Source: Halorussus salinus
GTDB lineage: Archaea; Halobacteriota; Halobacteria; Halobacteriales; Haladaptataceae
DNA: 64,000 bases
Assembly: GCF_004765815.2 (NCBI RefSeq)
Contig: NZ_ML974127.1
Coordinates: 472,917 to 536,916 of the forward strand
Direction: 5' to 3'
Below, piece by piece: positions 16,450-25,029 of the stretch (the stretch's first letter is position 1; every line of letters starts with the position of its first letter). Under the pieces are notes generated by a model. The model did no database searches. It was not told where the DNA came from and was given only the letters and a program-made list of their open reading frames with translations. The position numbers and the translations under genes were made by a program.

Positions 16450-18497
16450 CCGACCGAATCCGCGTCGGCGCGGACGTGGGCGGCACCTTCACCGACGTTG
16501 CGTTGTTGACCGCCGACGAGCGCCTCGTCACCGCGAAAGTCCCCTCGACCGACGACCAGAGCGAGGGCGTCCTCGACGGCATCCGGAAGGCCTGCGAGAC
16601 GGCCGACCTCGACCCCGCCGCCATCGACGACTTCTCGCACGCGATGACGGTCTCGACCAACGCGCTGCTGGAGTCCGACGGCGCGCGGACCGCGCTCGTC
16701 ACGACCGAGGGATTCCGCGATGTGCTGGAAATCGGCCGACAGGACCGCCCCGCCCTCTACGATTTGGACGCCGAGAAGCCCGACCCGCTGGTCCCGCGCC
16801 GCCGACGCTTCGAGGTCGAGGAGCGCGCGACGCCCGAGGGAATCGACCGCGTTCCCGACCCGCAGGACGTGCGCGACCTCGCGGACCGAATCCGCGAGAC
16901 CGACGCCGAGAGCGTCGCGGTCTCCCTGCTCCACGCCTACGCCGACCCCGGCAACGAGGAGACCGTCGCCCGAATCCTGCGCGACGAGTTGGACGCGCCG
17001 GTCTCGGCCTCCCACGAACTCCTCGCGGCGTTCCGGGAGTACGAGCGCACCGCGACGACCGTCGTGGACGCCTACGTGACGCCGAAAATCGACGCCTACC
17101 TCGGTCGATTGGTCGAGCGCGCCGAGTCGGCGGGTCTCCCCGCACCGCTCGTGATGCAGTCGAACGGCGGCATCGCCGACGCCGCGACCGTCCGCGAACA
17201 CGCCGTGACGACCTGTCTGTCGGGTCCCGCCGCGGGCGTGGTTGGCGCGGACGTAACCGCGAGGCGAGCGGCCGCGAGAGACGACAGTGCGGACGCCACG
17301 TCAGAAGGAGCGGCGGACTCGTCGGGCCTCGTCACGTTCGACATGGGCGGGACCTCCAGCGACGTGAGCCTCGTCCGTGACGGCGAGGTTGAGCGCACGA
17401 CCGAGGCGAAAATCGCCGACCGGCCGGTCGGCGTCCCGATGGTGGACGTGACGACCGTCGGCGCGGGCGGCGGGAGCGTCGCGTGGGTGGATGCGGGCGG
17501 CGCGCTCCGCGTGGGGCCACGGTCTGCGGGCGCGACCCCCGGTCCGGCCTGCTACGGGAAGGGCGGGACCGAACCGACCGTCACCGACGCGAACGCGGTG
17601 TTGGGGTATCTCGGCGGCGACACCGCGCTCGGTGGCGAACTCTCCCTACACCTCGACGCGGCGCGCGAGGCGCTGGCGGACCTCGCCGACGAGGCCGACC
17701 TGTCGGGACCGGTCGAGGCGGCCCGCGGCGTCTACCGCGTGGCGAACGCCAACATGACCCGTGCGGTCCGGGCGGTCACGGTCGAGCGCGGCCACGACCC
17801 GCGTAACTTCGCGCTGGCGGCGTTCGGCGGCGCGGGACCGATGCACGCCGCGGCGCTGGCCGACCGCCTCGACGTGGGCCGGGTCGTGGTGCCGCGGGCC
17901 TGCGGCGTCCTCTCGGCGTTCGGCCTGCTGGCGGCCGACGAGACCCGCGACGCGGTTCGAACCTACCGGACGCCGCTCGCCGACGCCGATTCCGAGAGCA
18001 TCGAGGAGGTCCTCGGGGAACTCGCCGACGAGGCCCGCGCGGACCTGCGGAACCCCGACGCCGCCGCAATCGCCCGAGAGGCCGACCTCCGGTACGCGGG
18101 CCAGAGCTTCGAGCTATCGGTGGCGGTCGGCGACGAGTTCGACCCGGCGGGGATGGCCGAGCGGTTCCACGACGTTCACGCGGCCTCCTCGGGCTACCGG
18201 ATGGACGAGGAGGTCGAACTCGTCGGCCTCCGGGTGCAAGCCACCGTCGCGCGCGAGACGCCCGCGGTGGCCTACGAGAGCGCGGGCGAGGCGCGCGTCG
18301 GCGAGCGCGAGGCGACCTTCGGGGGAGAGGTCCGCGAGACGCCCGTCTTCCGCCGGGAGGCGCTCGCGGCCGGGCGCGAACTCGCGGGACCCGCAATCTG
18401 CGAACAGGACGACAGTACTGTGGTCGTGCCGCCGGAGTGGCGCGCCGAGGTACAGGCCGATGGGACGCTGGTGCTGGAACGGGAGGGCGAAAAATGA
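16446..18497 (+). CDS. hyuA: Hydantoinase/5-oxoprolinase subunit A
   Basis: This 683-residue HyuA-type subunit belongs to the ATP-dependent N-methylhydantoinase/oxoprolinase family, which opens cyclic imide or lactam rings. Phosphate-binding motifs typical of the actin/Hsp70-like fold are visible: DVGGTFTDVALL near the N-terminus and TFDMGGTSSDVSLV near residue 300, with GAGGGSVAWVD and GGAGPMHA further on. The C-terminal domain ends in the usual ICEQDDSTVVVPPEW stretch. The GTG start overlaps the short leader cistron. hyuB follows with a 4-base ATGA overlap, so the two subunits are made together. The exact substrate cannot be told from sequence. Confidence 0.9.
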   Translation: MTDRIRVGADVGGTFTDVALLTADERLVTAKVPSTDDQSEGVLDGIRKACETADLDPAAIDDFSHAMTVSTNALLESDGARTALVTTEGFRDVLEIGRQDRPALYDLDAEKPDPLVPRRRRFEVEERATPEGIDRVPDPQDVRDLADRIRETDAESVAVSLLHAYADPGNEETVARILRDELDAPVSASHELLAAFREYERTATTVVDAYVTPKIDAYLGRLVERAESAGLPAPLVMQSNGGIADAATVREHAVTTCLSGPAAGVVGADVTARRAAARDDSADATSEGAADSSGLVTFDMGGTSSDVSLVRDGEVERTTEAKIADRPVGVPMVDVTTVGAGGGSVAWVDAGGALRVGPRSAGATPGPACYGKGGTEPTVTDANAVLGYLGGDTALGGELSLHLDAAREALADLADEADLSGPVEAARGVYRVANANMTRAVRAVTVERGHDPRNFALAAFGGAGPMHAAALADRLDVGRVVVPRACGVLSAFGLLAADETRDAVRTYRTPLADADSESIEEVLGELADEARADLRNPDAAAIAREADLRYAGQSFELSVAVGDEFDPAGMAERFHDVHAASSGYRMDEEVELVGLRVQATVARETPAVAYESAGEARVGEREATFGGEVRETPVFRREALAAGRELAGPAICEQDDSTVVVPPEWRAEVQADGTLVLEREGEK

Positions 18498-20152
18498 CCG
18501 ATACCGACGATACTGACACCACCGACGACGCCGACACCACCGACGACGCCGACATCGACTCCGTGGAACTCGAAATACTCCGGAATCAGTTGGAGAGCGT
18601 CGCCGAGGAGATGGGCCGCGTCCTGATTCGTGGCGCGTACTCGCCGAACATCAAGGAGCGCCGGGACTGCTCGACCGCGCTGTTCGACGCCGCGGGCCGG
18701 ATGGTCGCGCAGGCCGAACACATCCCGGTCCATCTCGGCGCGATGCCCGAGGCGGTCGAAGCCGTGCTGGACCGCGACCCCGAACCCGGCGACACCTTCG
18801 TCGTCAACGACCCCTTCGCTGGCGGGACCCACCTGCCCGACGTGACGCTGGTGTCGCCGCTCGCGCCCGACGAATCCGACGGCGAAATCGTCGGCTACGC
18901 GGTCTCGCGCGCCCACCACGCCGACGTGGGCGGGATGAGTCCCGGAAGCATGCCCGCCGGTGCGCGAGAGATTTATCAGGAAGGTCTGCGCCTCCCGCCG
19001 GTCCGCCTCGTCGCGGGCGGCGAGGTCGTCGAGGACGTGCGCGACCTCCTGCTGGCGAACGTCCGGACGCCTGACGAGCGCCGCGCGGACCTGCGCGCCC
19101 AACTGGCGGCTAACGACCGCGCCGAGGAGCGCGTCGGCGAACTGCTGGCCGACCACGGCGACCGCCTGCTGGCGGCGTTCGACGCGGTGAGAGACTACTC
19201 CCGCGAGCGCGTCGAGACCGAACTCCGAGCCCTGCCGGACGGCCGGTACTCGGCGACCGATTTCTTGGAGGGCGACGGCGTGAGCGACGAGGACGTGCCC
19301 GTCGAGGTGACGGTCGAAATAGACGGAGCCTCACTATCTGTCGATTTCGCGGGCACTGCCGACCAAGTGGCGGGCAATCTCAACGCGCCGCTGGCGGTCG
19401 CCAAGAGCGCGGTCTACTTCGTCGTCCGGTCGGTCACGGACCCGGAGATTCCGCCGAATCACGGGTGCTACGCGCCGGTGTCGGTCAGCGCGCCGGAGGG
19501 GTGTCTGCTGAACCCGTCCGCGCCCGCCGCGGTGGTCGGCGGCAACGTCGAGACCAGCCAGCGCGTGACCGACGCGGTGTTCCGCGCGCTCGCCGAGGCG
19601 GTGCCCGACCGCGTGCCAGCGGAGGGACAGGGCACGATGAACAACCTCATCGTTGGTAGTCGGTCCGGCAACTTCACGTACTACGAGACCATCGGCGGCG
19701 GGTCCGGCGCGCGCCCGAGCAAGGACGGCATGGACGGCGTGCAGGTCGGGATGACCAACACGCTGAACACGCCGGTCGAGGCGCTGGAAGCGGAGTATCC
19801 GCTCCGAGTCGAACGCTACGCGCTCCGGTCCGACAGCGGCGGCGACGGCCGCCACCGCGGCGGACTGGGACTGGAACGCTCGGTCACGGTCGAGGAGGCC
19901 GCCACCGTCTCGCTCCTGACCGAACGCCGCCGTCACGCGCCCCAAGGTCGGGCGGGCGGCGAGGAGGGCGCGCTCGGGGCGAACCTCCTCGGCGGCGAGC
20001 GCGTCGGCGCGAAGACGACCCGCGAGGTCGAGGCCGGGACGACCGTGACGGTGCTGACGCCGGGCGGTGGCGGCTACGGCGACCCGAGCGAGCGCGATTC
20101 GGACGCGAGAAAGCGCGACCGCGAGGACGAGAAGGTCGGCGACCGCGAGTAG
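18494..20152 (+). CDS. hyuB: Hydantoinase/5-oxoprolinase subunit B
   Basis: The 552-residue partner of hyuA. After an Asp/Thr repeat (about residues 1-22, TDDADTTDDAD) the conserved B-subunit sequence starts: VELEILRNQLESVAEEMG, then NDPFAGGTHLPDVTLVSP, SRAHHADVGGMSPGSMP and near the C-terminus GGGGYGDPSERD. The HH and Asp residues of the HADVGG motif are thought to bind metal in this family. I chose the ATG at 18494 because it overlaps the hyuA stop and removes an unlikely extension. A 20-residue charged tail follows the family's usual end. Confidence 0.9.
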   Translation: MTDTDDTDTTDDADTTDDADIDSVELEILRNQLESVAEEMGRVLIRGAYSPNIKERRDCSTALFDAAGRMVAQAEHIPVHLGAMPEAVEAVLDRDPEPGDTFVVNDPFAGGTHLPDVTLVSPLAPDESDGEIVGYAVSRAHHADVGGMSPGSMPAGAREIYQEGLRLPPVRLVAGGEVVEDVRDLLLANVRTPDERRADLRAQLAANDRAEERVGELLADHGDRLLAAFDAVRDYSRERVETELRALPDGRYSATDFLEGDGVSDEDVPVEVTVEIDGASLSVDFAGTADQVAGNLNAPLAVAKSAVYFVVRSVTDPEIPPNHGCYAPVSVSAPEGCLLNPSAPAAVVGGNVETSQRVTDAVFRALAEAVPDRVPAEGQGTMNNLIVGSRSGNFTYYETIGGGSGARPSKDGMDGVQVGMTNTLNTPVEALEAEYPLRVERYALRSDSGGDGRHRGGLGLERSVTVEEAATVSLLTERRRHAPQGRAGGEEGALGANLLGGERVGAKTTREVEAGTTVTVLTPGGGGYGDPSERDSDARKRDREDEKVGDRE

Positions 20153-20219
20153 TCGTTGAAGCTATCATTTTCGTTCACCAGCGAACGCTCGGCCAATCAC
20201 CCGCCGTTTGGGTGGACTG

Positions 20220-20377
20220 AAAGGGGCCGCACGCTCGCGTGCAGTGTAGTCGTCTGACCGACCGCTATCCGGAGCGAGCGGTTGCGCGGCGCTTCGCGCC
20301 GGATTTGCGAGCGGTGGAACCGCGAGCAAGGGAGCGGAGGATATGTCGGTCAGCGACCGCGAGCGTGCGGGGGCTTT
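20220..20377 (+). ncRNA. Conserved structured element, copy 1 (candidate ncRNA)
   Basis: The ends pair: AAAG (20220-20223) with CTTT (20374-20377), a symmetric GGG/GGG internal loop, then CCGCACGCTCGCG (20227-20239) with CGCGAGCGTGCGG (20358-20370). Inside, CTGACCGAC (20254-20262) pairs with GTCGGTCAG (20345-20353); the 5' joining strand is TGCAGTGTAGTCGT and the 3' one CGAC. A variable GC-rich hairpin region fills the centre. The second copy at 29762 keeps both stems although bases differ, with a paired A-T to C-G change in stem 1 and C-G to G-U in stem 2. I infer a selected RNA structure or an inverted-repeat mobile element; transcription is not shown. Confidence 0.55.
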
Positions 20378-20389
20378 CTACGACCCCGA

Positions 20390-20628
20390 CTCCGACTCCG
20401 ACCTCGACTCCGACAGCACCGACAGCACAGACGACGATTCCGGAGGCTGAGAACGCAACAACGACAGCACAGCCACGGACTCCGACGACCGAGACCGCAA
20501 TTGTGACTTCGAGTCCGACGACCGAGACCGCATTGCGACTTCGAGTCCGACGACCGAGACCGCACCGCCGACGACGACGGAACCGACTCGGAGACACCCG
20601 AATAGCCACCGGAAGGCAGAACCACTAA
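20390..20628 (+). pseudogene. Decayed Thr/Pro-rich repetitive coding remnant
   Basis: In one frame the DNA reads TPTPTPTSTPTAPTAQTT and then PTTETAIVTSSPTTETA, a typical linker of haloarchaeal surface proteins. The repeat of about 32 bases (tccgacgaccgagaccgca...) then continues in a shifted frame, giving LRLRVRRPRP instead. No start or conserved domain is present. It looks like the tail of a lost surface-protein gene, or simple-sequence DNA. Low certainty. Confidence 0.3.
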
Positions 20629-20653
20629 GTTATCAATCCTGCAACCTACCCTC

Positions 20654-21664
20654 GTGGACCGTGATACCGTACGCCCCGTCGTACTCGCGCTGTTGGCAGT
20701 CGTCGCTATCGGCATCGCCGCCGCGACGCTGAACTCCGCGGTCGTCACCGACGGCTCGGGCGGGTTCGGCGTCGGCCAGCCGAGTTCCGACGCGGGCGCA
20801 CCGAACGGCAGTCAGCCCAGTTTCGAGTTGGGCAACCAGTCGTCGAGCGGCGATGTCGGGCCGCCGCTGGACCTCCCGTGCTACCCGGTACTCGATACGT
20901 GGTGGGCCATCGGGCTTCTCCTCGCGGGGTTCGCGGGCGGCGCGTACGTCGCCTACCGGCGACTCGGGGGACTCGGCGTCGTCGCCTACGCCGGGCCGGT
21001 GGGCATCCCGCTCCTGTTCGCGCACGCCATCCTCACCGTCTGTAGCGACCCGGCACCGGAGGCGACGAGTGCGTTCTTCGACCGAGGGAACGTCTCGCTC
21101 GTCCCCGAGGGCGGGAGCGGCGTGCCCGGCGGTTCGACCGGGACGAGCGTCACCGACCCCTCCATCCTCCTGCTGGCCGGACTCGGGGTCGCGCTCGTGG
21201 CCGCCGTCGCGCTCCTGTTCGTCTCCTCAAGCGGCGAGGAGCCCGACGAAGACGACGAGTTCGCCGACCCCGGCGACGAGACCGACGTGCGCGCGGTCGG
21301 TCGGGCCGCGGGCGAGGCGGCCGACCGAATCGAGACGACGACCGACGTGGACAACGAGGTGTTCCGCGCGTGGCGGGAGATGACCGACCACCTCGACGTG
21401 CCCAACCCCCAGTCCAGCACGCCCTCGGAGTTCGCGGCCGCCGCGGCCGAGGCGGGCATGGCCCGCGAGGACGTGGACCGACTCACGACGCTGTTCGAGG
21501 AGGTCCGGTACGGCGGCGAGTCGCCGACCGAACAGCGCGAGGAGCAGGCGCTCGACGCCCTCCGACGTATCGAACGCGAGTACGCCGGACGGGCGGAGAT
21601 GTTCCGCGACGACTCCGGCGATTCCGAGGAGAGCGACGCCGAGTCGGGAGGTGACGACGAATGA
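20654..21664 (+). CDS. DUF4129 membrane protein
   Basis: This 336-residue protein starts with GTG (DRDTVRPVVLALLAVV...), with a signal-anchor helix, then further helices near 80-100, 105-125 and 170-195, and a cytoplasmic C-terminal DUF4129 domain. The conserved DUF4129 core is VFRAWREMTDHLDVPNPQSSTPSEFAAAAAEAG followed by LTTLFEEVRYGG. DUF4129 proteins occur with DUF58 and MoxR genes in cell-surface or stress-related clusters; both are nearby (22458 and 25757). It overlaps the next gene by 4 bases. Confidence 0.82.
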   Translation: MDRDTVRPVVLALLAVVAIGIAAATLNSAVVTDGSGGFGVGQPSSDAGAPNGSQPSFELGNQSSSGDVGPPLDLPCYPVLDTWWAIGLLLAGFAGGAYVAYRRLGGLGVVAYAGPVGIPLLFAHAILTVCSDPAPEATSAFFDRGNVSLVPEGGSGVPGGSTGTSVTDPSILLLAGLGVALVAAVALLFVSSSGEEPDEDDEFADPGDETDVRAVGRAAGEAADRIETTTDVDNEVFRAWREMTDHLDVPNPQSSTPSEFAAAAAEAGMAREDVDRLTTLFEEVRYGGESPTEQREEQALDALRRIEREYAGRAEMFRDDSGDSEESDAESGGDDE

Positions 21665-22461
21665 GCGAGCAAAACAGCCACCCGATTCTGACGACCATCG
21701 GCGTCGTCGCGGTCACGGTCGGCCTGCTGATGCTGTTCGTCCCCGGCTTCGCGGCCGCCATCGGCACCGGCTACGCCGCCGTCACCGTCGTCGGTCTGTT
21801 GGCGCTGATGCAGGCGTTGCGCGTCGGTCGCTCGCGGATGGCGACCGAACTGGACGCCGCCGAGACCGACGACGTGGAGACCGTCGAAGCGATGCCCACG
21901 CCCGGCGACGAGTTCGACCGGGCGGTCGCCGAGTTGCGCTCGGGACCGCGCCGGAACCTCATCCGCGAGCGGGCCGACCTCCGCGAGACGCTCGAAACCG
22001 CGGCGCTGACCGCCGTCGCCGACCGGGAGAACTGCTCGCGCGAGGAGGCCCGCCAGCGCGTCGAGGCCGGGACGTGGACCGACGACCCCCACGCCGCGGC
22101 ACTCCTCGGCGGGGACGACGCCCCGTCGCCGCCGCTGTTCGACCGGCTGAAGATAGCCGCCAGCACCGAGTCGCCGTTCCAGTACCGGATTCGCCGGACC
22201 GCCGACGCCGTCGCCCGGAAGGCGGGCGTCGAACCCGGCGACGTGACCACGGCAGACGACGCGGGTGGGGGAAGCGAATCGGACGGGAGCGACAACCGAT
22301 TCGGTGGCGGGACGACGGACGCCGCGTCGGGTGACCGCGATTCGGACGCCTCCGCGAACGAGAGCGCCGGTTCGACCGACGCGACCGCCCGGAGCGACGC
22401 GACTGCCGACCGAGGGAACGCGAGTCCCGACGACGCGGACCGAACGGAGGCCGGAGCGTGA
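21661..22461 (+). CDS. Membrane protein of the DUF58 cluster (DUF7269-like)
   Basis: A 266-residue protein with two N-terminal membrane helices (about 10-28 and 33-50) and a cytoplasmic region with conserved-looking TPGDEFDRAVAELRSGPRRN and NCSREEARQRVEAGTWTDD. A Ser/Asp/Ala-rich acidic tail ends the protein. Its position between the DUF4129 and DUF58 genes, overlapping each by 4 bases, matches the haloarchaeal DUF4129-DUF7269-DUF58-DUF7519 order; the family name is from that context. Function unknown. Confidence 0.7.
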   Translation: MSEQNSHPILTTIGVVAVTVGLLMLFVPGFAAAIGTGYAAVTVVGLLALMQALRVGRSRMATELDAAETDDVETVEAMPTPGDEFDRAVAELRSGPRRNLIRERADLRETLETAALTAVADRENCSREEARQRVEAGTWTDDPHAAALLGGDDAPSPPLFDRLKIAASTESPFQYRIRRTADAVARKAGVEPGDVTTADDAGGGSESDGSDNRFGGGTTDAASGDRDSDASANESAGSTDATARSDATADRGNASPDDADRTEAGA

Positions 22462-23735
22462 AGTCGATTCGTCGGACGAACCGCTGGCGGGGTATCAGCG
22501 GCGTCGCTCTGCTGGCGGGCGCGCTCGGCGTCCTGTTCAGTCGGCCGCTCGTCCTGCTGTCGGGCGTCGTCGGCGTCGCGTTCGCGGCTTACGCCCGGAC
22601 CGCGGGCACGCCCGACCCGTCACTTGACGTGACCCGAACCGTGAGCGACGACGAACCCCTGCCCGGCGACGAGGTGCAGGTGCGGCTCACCGTCGAGAAC
22701 GTCGGCGACTCGATGCTCGCGGACGTGCGCGTCGTGGACGGGGTGCCCGAGGCCCTGCCGGTCGTTTCGGGGTCCGCTCGGCTCGGGACCGCGCTCCGAC
22801 CCGGCAAGTCCGCGACGCTGACCTACGCGGTCGAGGCCGAGCGCGGCGACCACGAGTTCGACCCCGCGACGGCTATCGTTCGGGACTTTAGCGGTGCCAT
22901 CGAGGTCGAACAGGAGGTCGGCGACGAGACCGCACTCCGGTGCGTCCCGAAGCTGGGGACGACCGTGGACGTGCCCCTGCGTACTCAGACCACCCAGTAC
23001 ACCGGCCGAGTCACGACCGACGCGGGCGGGTCGGGCGTCGAGTTCCACGCGACCCGCGAGTACCGGCCGGGCGACCCCATCTCGCGAGTGGACTGGAACC
23101 GCCTCGCGCGCACGGGCGAGGTCACCACCATCGACTTCCGCGAGGAGCGCGCCGCGAGCGTGGTCGTCCTCGTGGACACCCGCGAGAAGGCGTATCTGGC
23201 TCGGGACGCCGAGTCGCGCAACGCGGTCCAGTACGGCGTGGACGCCGCGGGCAAGCTGGTGACGAAGCTACTGGACGCGGGCGACCGCGTGGGACTGGCC
23301 GCGCTCGGTCCCAAGTCGTGCTGGCTCGCGCCCGGCGCTGGCCACGACCATCAGGCCCGCGCCCGGAGTCTGCTGGCGACCCACCCCGCGTTCGCGCCGA
23401 CGCCCGGCGACGGGATGTTCTACCCGACGACGCGGCTCAAGCAGATTCGCAAGCGCCTGCCCGCCTCGACGCAGGTCGTGTTCGTCACGCCGCTCTGTGA
23501 CGACTTCGGGCCGGAAGTCGCCCGGCGGCTCGACGCCGAGGGCCACCTCGTGACCGTCGTCAGCCCGGACCCGACCGCGACCGACACTGCGGGCCAGCGG
23601 TTCGCCCGGACCCAGCGCAAGCACCGCGTCTCGGAGCTTCGACAGGCCGGGGTTCACGTCGTGGACTGGGACGTAGACGACCAGCTGGGCGTCGCGTTGG
23701 CTCGGATGGCGAGAGTGACAGGAGGTGTCGCGTGA
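22458..23735 (+). CDS. DUF58 domain protein
   Basis: A 425-residue protein: two N-terminal membrane helices (about 15-45), a beta-rich middle (about 50-200) and the DUF58/von Willebrand A-like core (about 205-400). The DUF58 signature is REYRPGDPISRVDWNRLAR, followed by a VVVLVDTREKAYLA-like beta strand; VVFVTPLCDDFG comes further on. DUF58 proteins work with MoxR AAA ATPases, and one is encoded at 25757-26707. It overlaps the previous gene by 4 bases; its stop at 23733 is linked to the next start through a short repeated segment. Confidence 0.85.
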   Translation: MKSIRRTNRWRGISGVALLAGALGVLFSRPLVLLSGVVGVAFAAYARTAGTPDPSLDVTRTVSDDEPLPGDEVQVRLTVENVGDSMLADVRVVDGVPEALPVVSGSARLGTALRPGKSATLTYAVEAERGDHEFDPATAIVRDFSGAIEVEQEVGDETALRCVPKLGTTVDVPLRTQTTQYTGRVTTDAGGSGVEFHATREYRPGDPISRVDWNRLARTGEVTTIDFREERAASVVVLVDTREKAYLARDAESRNAVQYGVDAAGKLVTKLLDAGDRVGLAALGPKSCWLAPGAGHDHQARARSLLATHPAFAPTPGDGMFYPTTRLKQIRKRLPASTQVVFVTPLCDDFGPEVARRLDAEGHLVTVVSPDPTATDTAGQRFARTQRKHRVSELRQAGVHVVDWDVDDQLGVALARMARVTGGVA

Positions 23736-23782
23736 TGAGCGACACCGACTGGTGGAAGAGAGTGACAGGAGGTGTCGCGTGA
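23711..23782 (+). repeat. 25-base direct repeat at the DUF58/membrane-gene junction
   Basis: The same 25 bases, from gagagtgacaggaggtgtc to cgtga, occur at 23711-23735 and 23758-23782. Each copy holds an AGGAGGT ribosome-binding site and a stop codon. The first copy ends the DUF58 gene; the second precedes the GTG start of the next gene. It looks like a local duplication across the junction. Confidence 0.9.
23735..23782 (+). CDS. 15-codon bridging cistron
   Basis: The duplication creates a short frame MSDTDWWKRVTGGVA. Its ATG shares a base with the DUF58 stop (TGATG) and its stop overlaps the GTG of the next gene (GTGA). Each start has the AGGAGGT site from one copy of the repeat. The peptide's last seven residues equal the DUF58 C-terminus. 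I read this as a relic of the duplication that keeps translation coupled; it may have no role as a peptide. Confidence 0.4.
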   Translation: MSDTDWWKRVTGGVA

Positions 23783-24279
23783 CCCGCGAAATCGACCGCT
23801 CGCCCGCCCGTCTCTCGTCGGCGCTCGCGGTCAGCGCGGCCGCGCTCGCGGCGGGCACCAGCGCGCTCACGACCAGCACGGCGCTCGCGGTCGGCGTCGC
23901 CGGACTCGCCGTCGTCGCGCTCGGCGTCGTCCGCGGCTCTCGGCGGGCCATCACGCTCGGCGCGACGGCACTGCTCGTCGCCGCGTTAGTCGGCGGCCTG
24001 TTCTCGGGAGCGCCGTATCTCCTCTTGCCGGGCATCATCGCCACGGTACTCGCGTGGGATTTCGGCGAGCAGGCCATCAACGTCGGCGAACAGTTGGGCC
24101 GCGAGGCCGACACGACCCAACTGGAGATAACTCACGCCGCGGGGAGTACGGTCGTCGGCGTCGGTGCCGGGGCGCTGGGCTACGGCATCTATCTGGTCTC
24201 GTCGGGCGGCCAGCCGGTGCCCGCGCTCGTGTTCCTGCTGTTGGCCGCGGTAGTGCTGACCTCGGCGCTCCGGAACTGA
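23779..24279 (+). CDS. Membrane protein of the DUF58 cluster (DUF7519-like)
   Basis: A 166-residue protein starting VTREIDRSPARLSSALAVS (GTG start), with about five hydrophobic helices covering most of its length; between them a conserved-looking loop AWDFGEQAINVGEQLGREADT. The start is the GTG that overlaps the preceding stop by 4 bases and has AGGAGGT 5-6 bases upstream. An ATG at 23725 in frame would give an 18-residue extension that is only translated repeat. It closes the DUF4129-DUF58 operon. Function unknown. Confidence 0.68.
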   Translation: MTREIDRSPARLSSALAVSAAALAAGTSALTTSTALAVGVAGLAVVALGVVRGSRRAITLGATALLVAALVGGLFSGAPYLLLPGIIATVLAWDFGEQAINVGEQLGREADTTQLEITHAAGSTVVGVGAGALGYGIYLVSSGGQPVPALVFLLLAAVVLTSALRN

Positions 24280-24291
24280 GTGGGTCGCGGA

Positions 24292-24738
24292 CTACTCCGC
24301 GACTCCTCGGGATGTTCCGACTGCTTCCCGGAGTCCGACGCCCGCGAGGAAGCCGACCGTCCCGACGACCGCACCGTACGTTCCCGCCGCGAACAAGAGG
24401 AGTCCGAGCGCGAACGCGACCGACGGGTCCCCGACGGCGGTGCTCGTCGACGTGAACGCGAACCCGACCGGCACGAACTGGATGGCTGCGATGAGGCAAC
24501 TCACGAGTAGACCGCTGTTGTAGTAGCCGTGTACCGCCGCGCCGACAAACGTACTCGCGCCGACCGATGCGAGATAGAGATTCGGTCGGTACCAGTCGGG
24601 GAGGGTTCCGAATCGGACCACGGCAAAGGGTATCGAATAGAAGACCGCGAGCGCCAGCGCGAGCGCGACTGCTCTCAGTGCGTGTGTCCTTCGTCTCCCG
24701 AGGAGGGAAGCACGTACGGGACGGGTCTTCGCCGACAT
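24292..24738 (-). CDS. Membrane protein of unknown function
   Basis: This 148-residue protein has four hydrophobic helices (about 22-42, 55-72, 78-98 and 108-135) and a basic N-terminus (MSAKTRPVRASLLGRRRTH). No known motif is recognised. It converges on the DUF7519-like gene, leaving 12 bases between the stops. The following minus-strand small gene at 24808 precedes it by about 70 bases, so the two may be cotranscribed. Confidence 0.55.
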   Translation of the reverse strand: MSAKTRPVRASLLGRRRTHALRAVALALALAVFYSIPFAVVRFGTLPDWYRPNLYLASVGASTFVGAAVHGYYNSGLLVSCLIAAIQFVPVGFAFTSTSTAVGDPSVAFALGLLLFAAGTYGAVVGTVGFLAGVGLREAVGTSRGVAE

Positions 24739-24807
24739 TTTCTCGGGCTATTCGGCCCCGAACCCTATAGTTTAGGACTCTGTAACGTACACCTGCGGCG
24801 TCCCCTG

Positions 24808-24966
24808 CTACCGCTGTAATCGAAGCCGTCGCAACTGGCGCTCGACCTTCCGGGCCTGCTCCTCGGCGTTCGGGTCGAGGTCCGAGAGTTCGGGTCGTTC
24901 GCCGTTCTCCTCGTCGGTCCCGGACTCCGACTTCTCGCCTGCCTCCCCCGCGGCGTCTTCGTCCAT
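24808..24966 (-). CDS. Small acidic protein, 52 residues
   Basis: This short gene starts MDEDAAGEAGEKSESGTDEE and ends with a basic amphipathic helix NAEEQARKVERQLRRLRLQR. The acidic N-terminus and basic C-terminal helix are typical of small haloarchaeal proteins that may bind a larger partner or nucleic acid. The reading frame fills an otherwise empty gap, and its codon use (GC-rich third positions, Asp/Glu) agrees with a real gene. Function unknown. Confidence 0.5.
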   Translation of the reverse strand: MDEDAAGEAGEKSESGTDEENGERPELSDLDPNAEEQARKVERQLRRLRLQR

Positions 24967-25029
24967 ACCTCGGGTTGGTCGCCGAGTTGATATAAAAGCG
25001 AGCCAAGCGGAGTGAAAGTGAAATACGAG

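Larger units (their letters stand above)
20153..20653. other. Intergenic region with structured repeat and decayed Thr-rich remnant
   Basis: No intact gene is convincing in these 500 bases. The region holds a structured element at about 20220-20377 that has a second copy at 29762-29869 (minus strand), and after it a Thr/Pro-rich repetitive stretch (about 20390-20628) that changes frame within its repeats. A probable promoter for the gene at 20654 lies near 20625-20640 (ccactaagttatcaatc). Confidence 0.6.

Noticed and set aside
18437..18493. 19-codon extension at the hyuB start
   Set aside because: The ATG at 18494 overlaps the hyuA stop and the extension has no family match.
20239..20628. 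A 129-codon frame with TPTPTPTSTP as a gene
   Set aside because: It begins inside the structured element, changes character halfway (Thr/Pro to Arg-rich) and its repeats shift frame; I treat it as a remnant.
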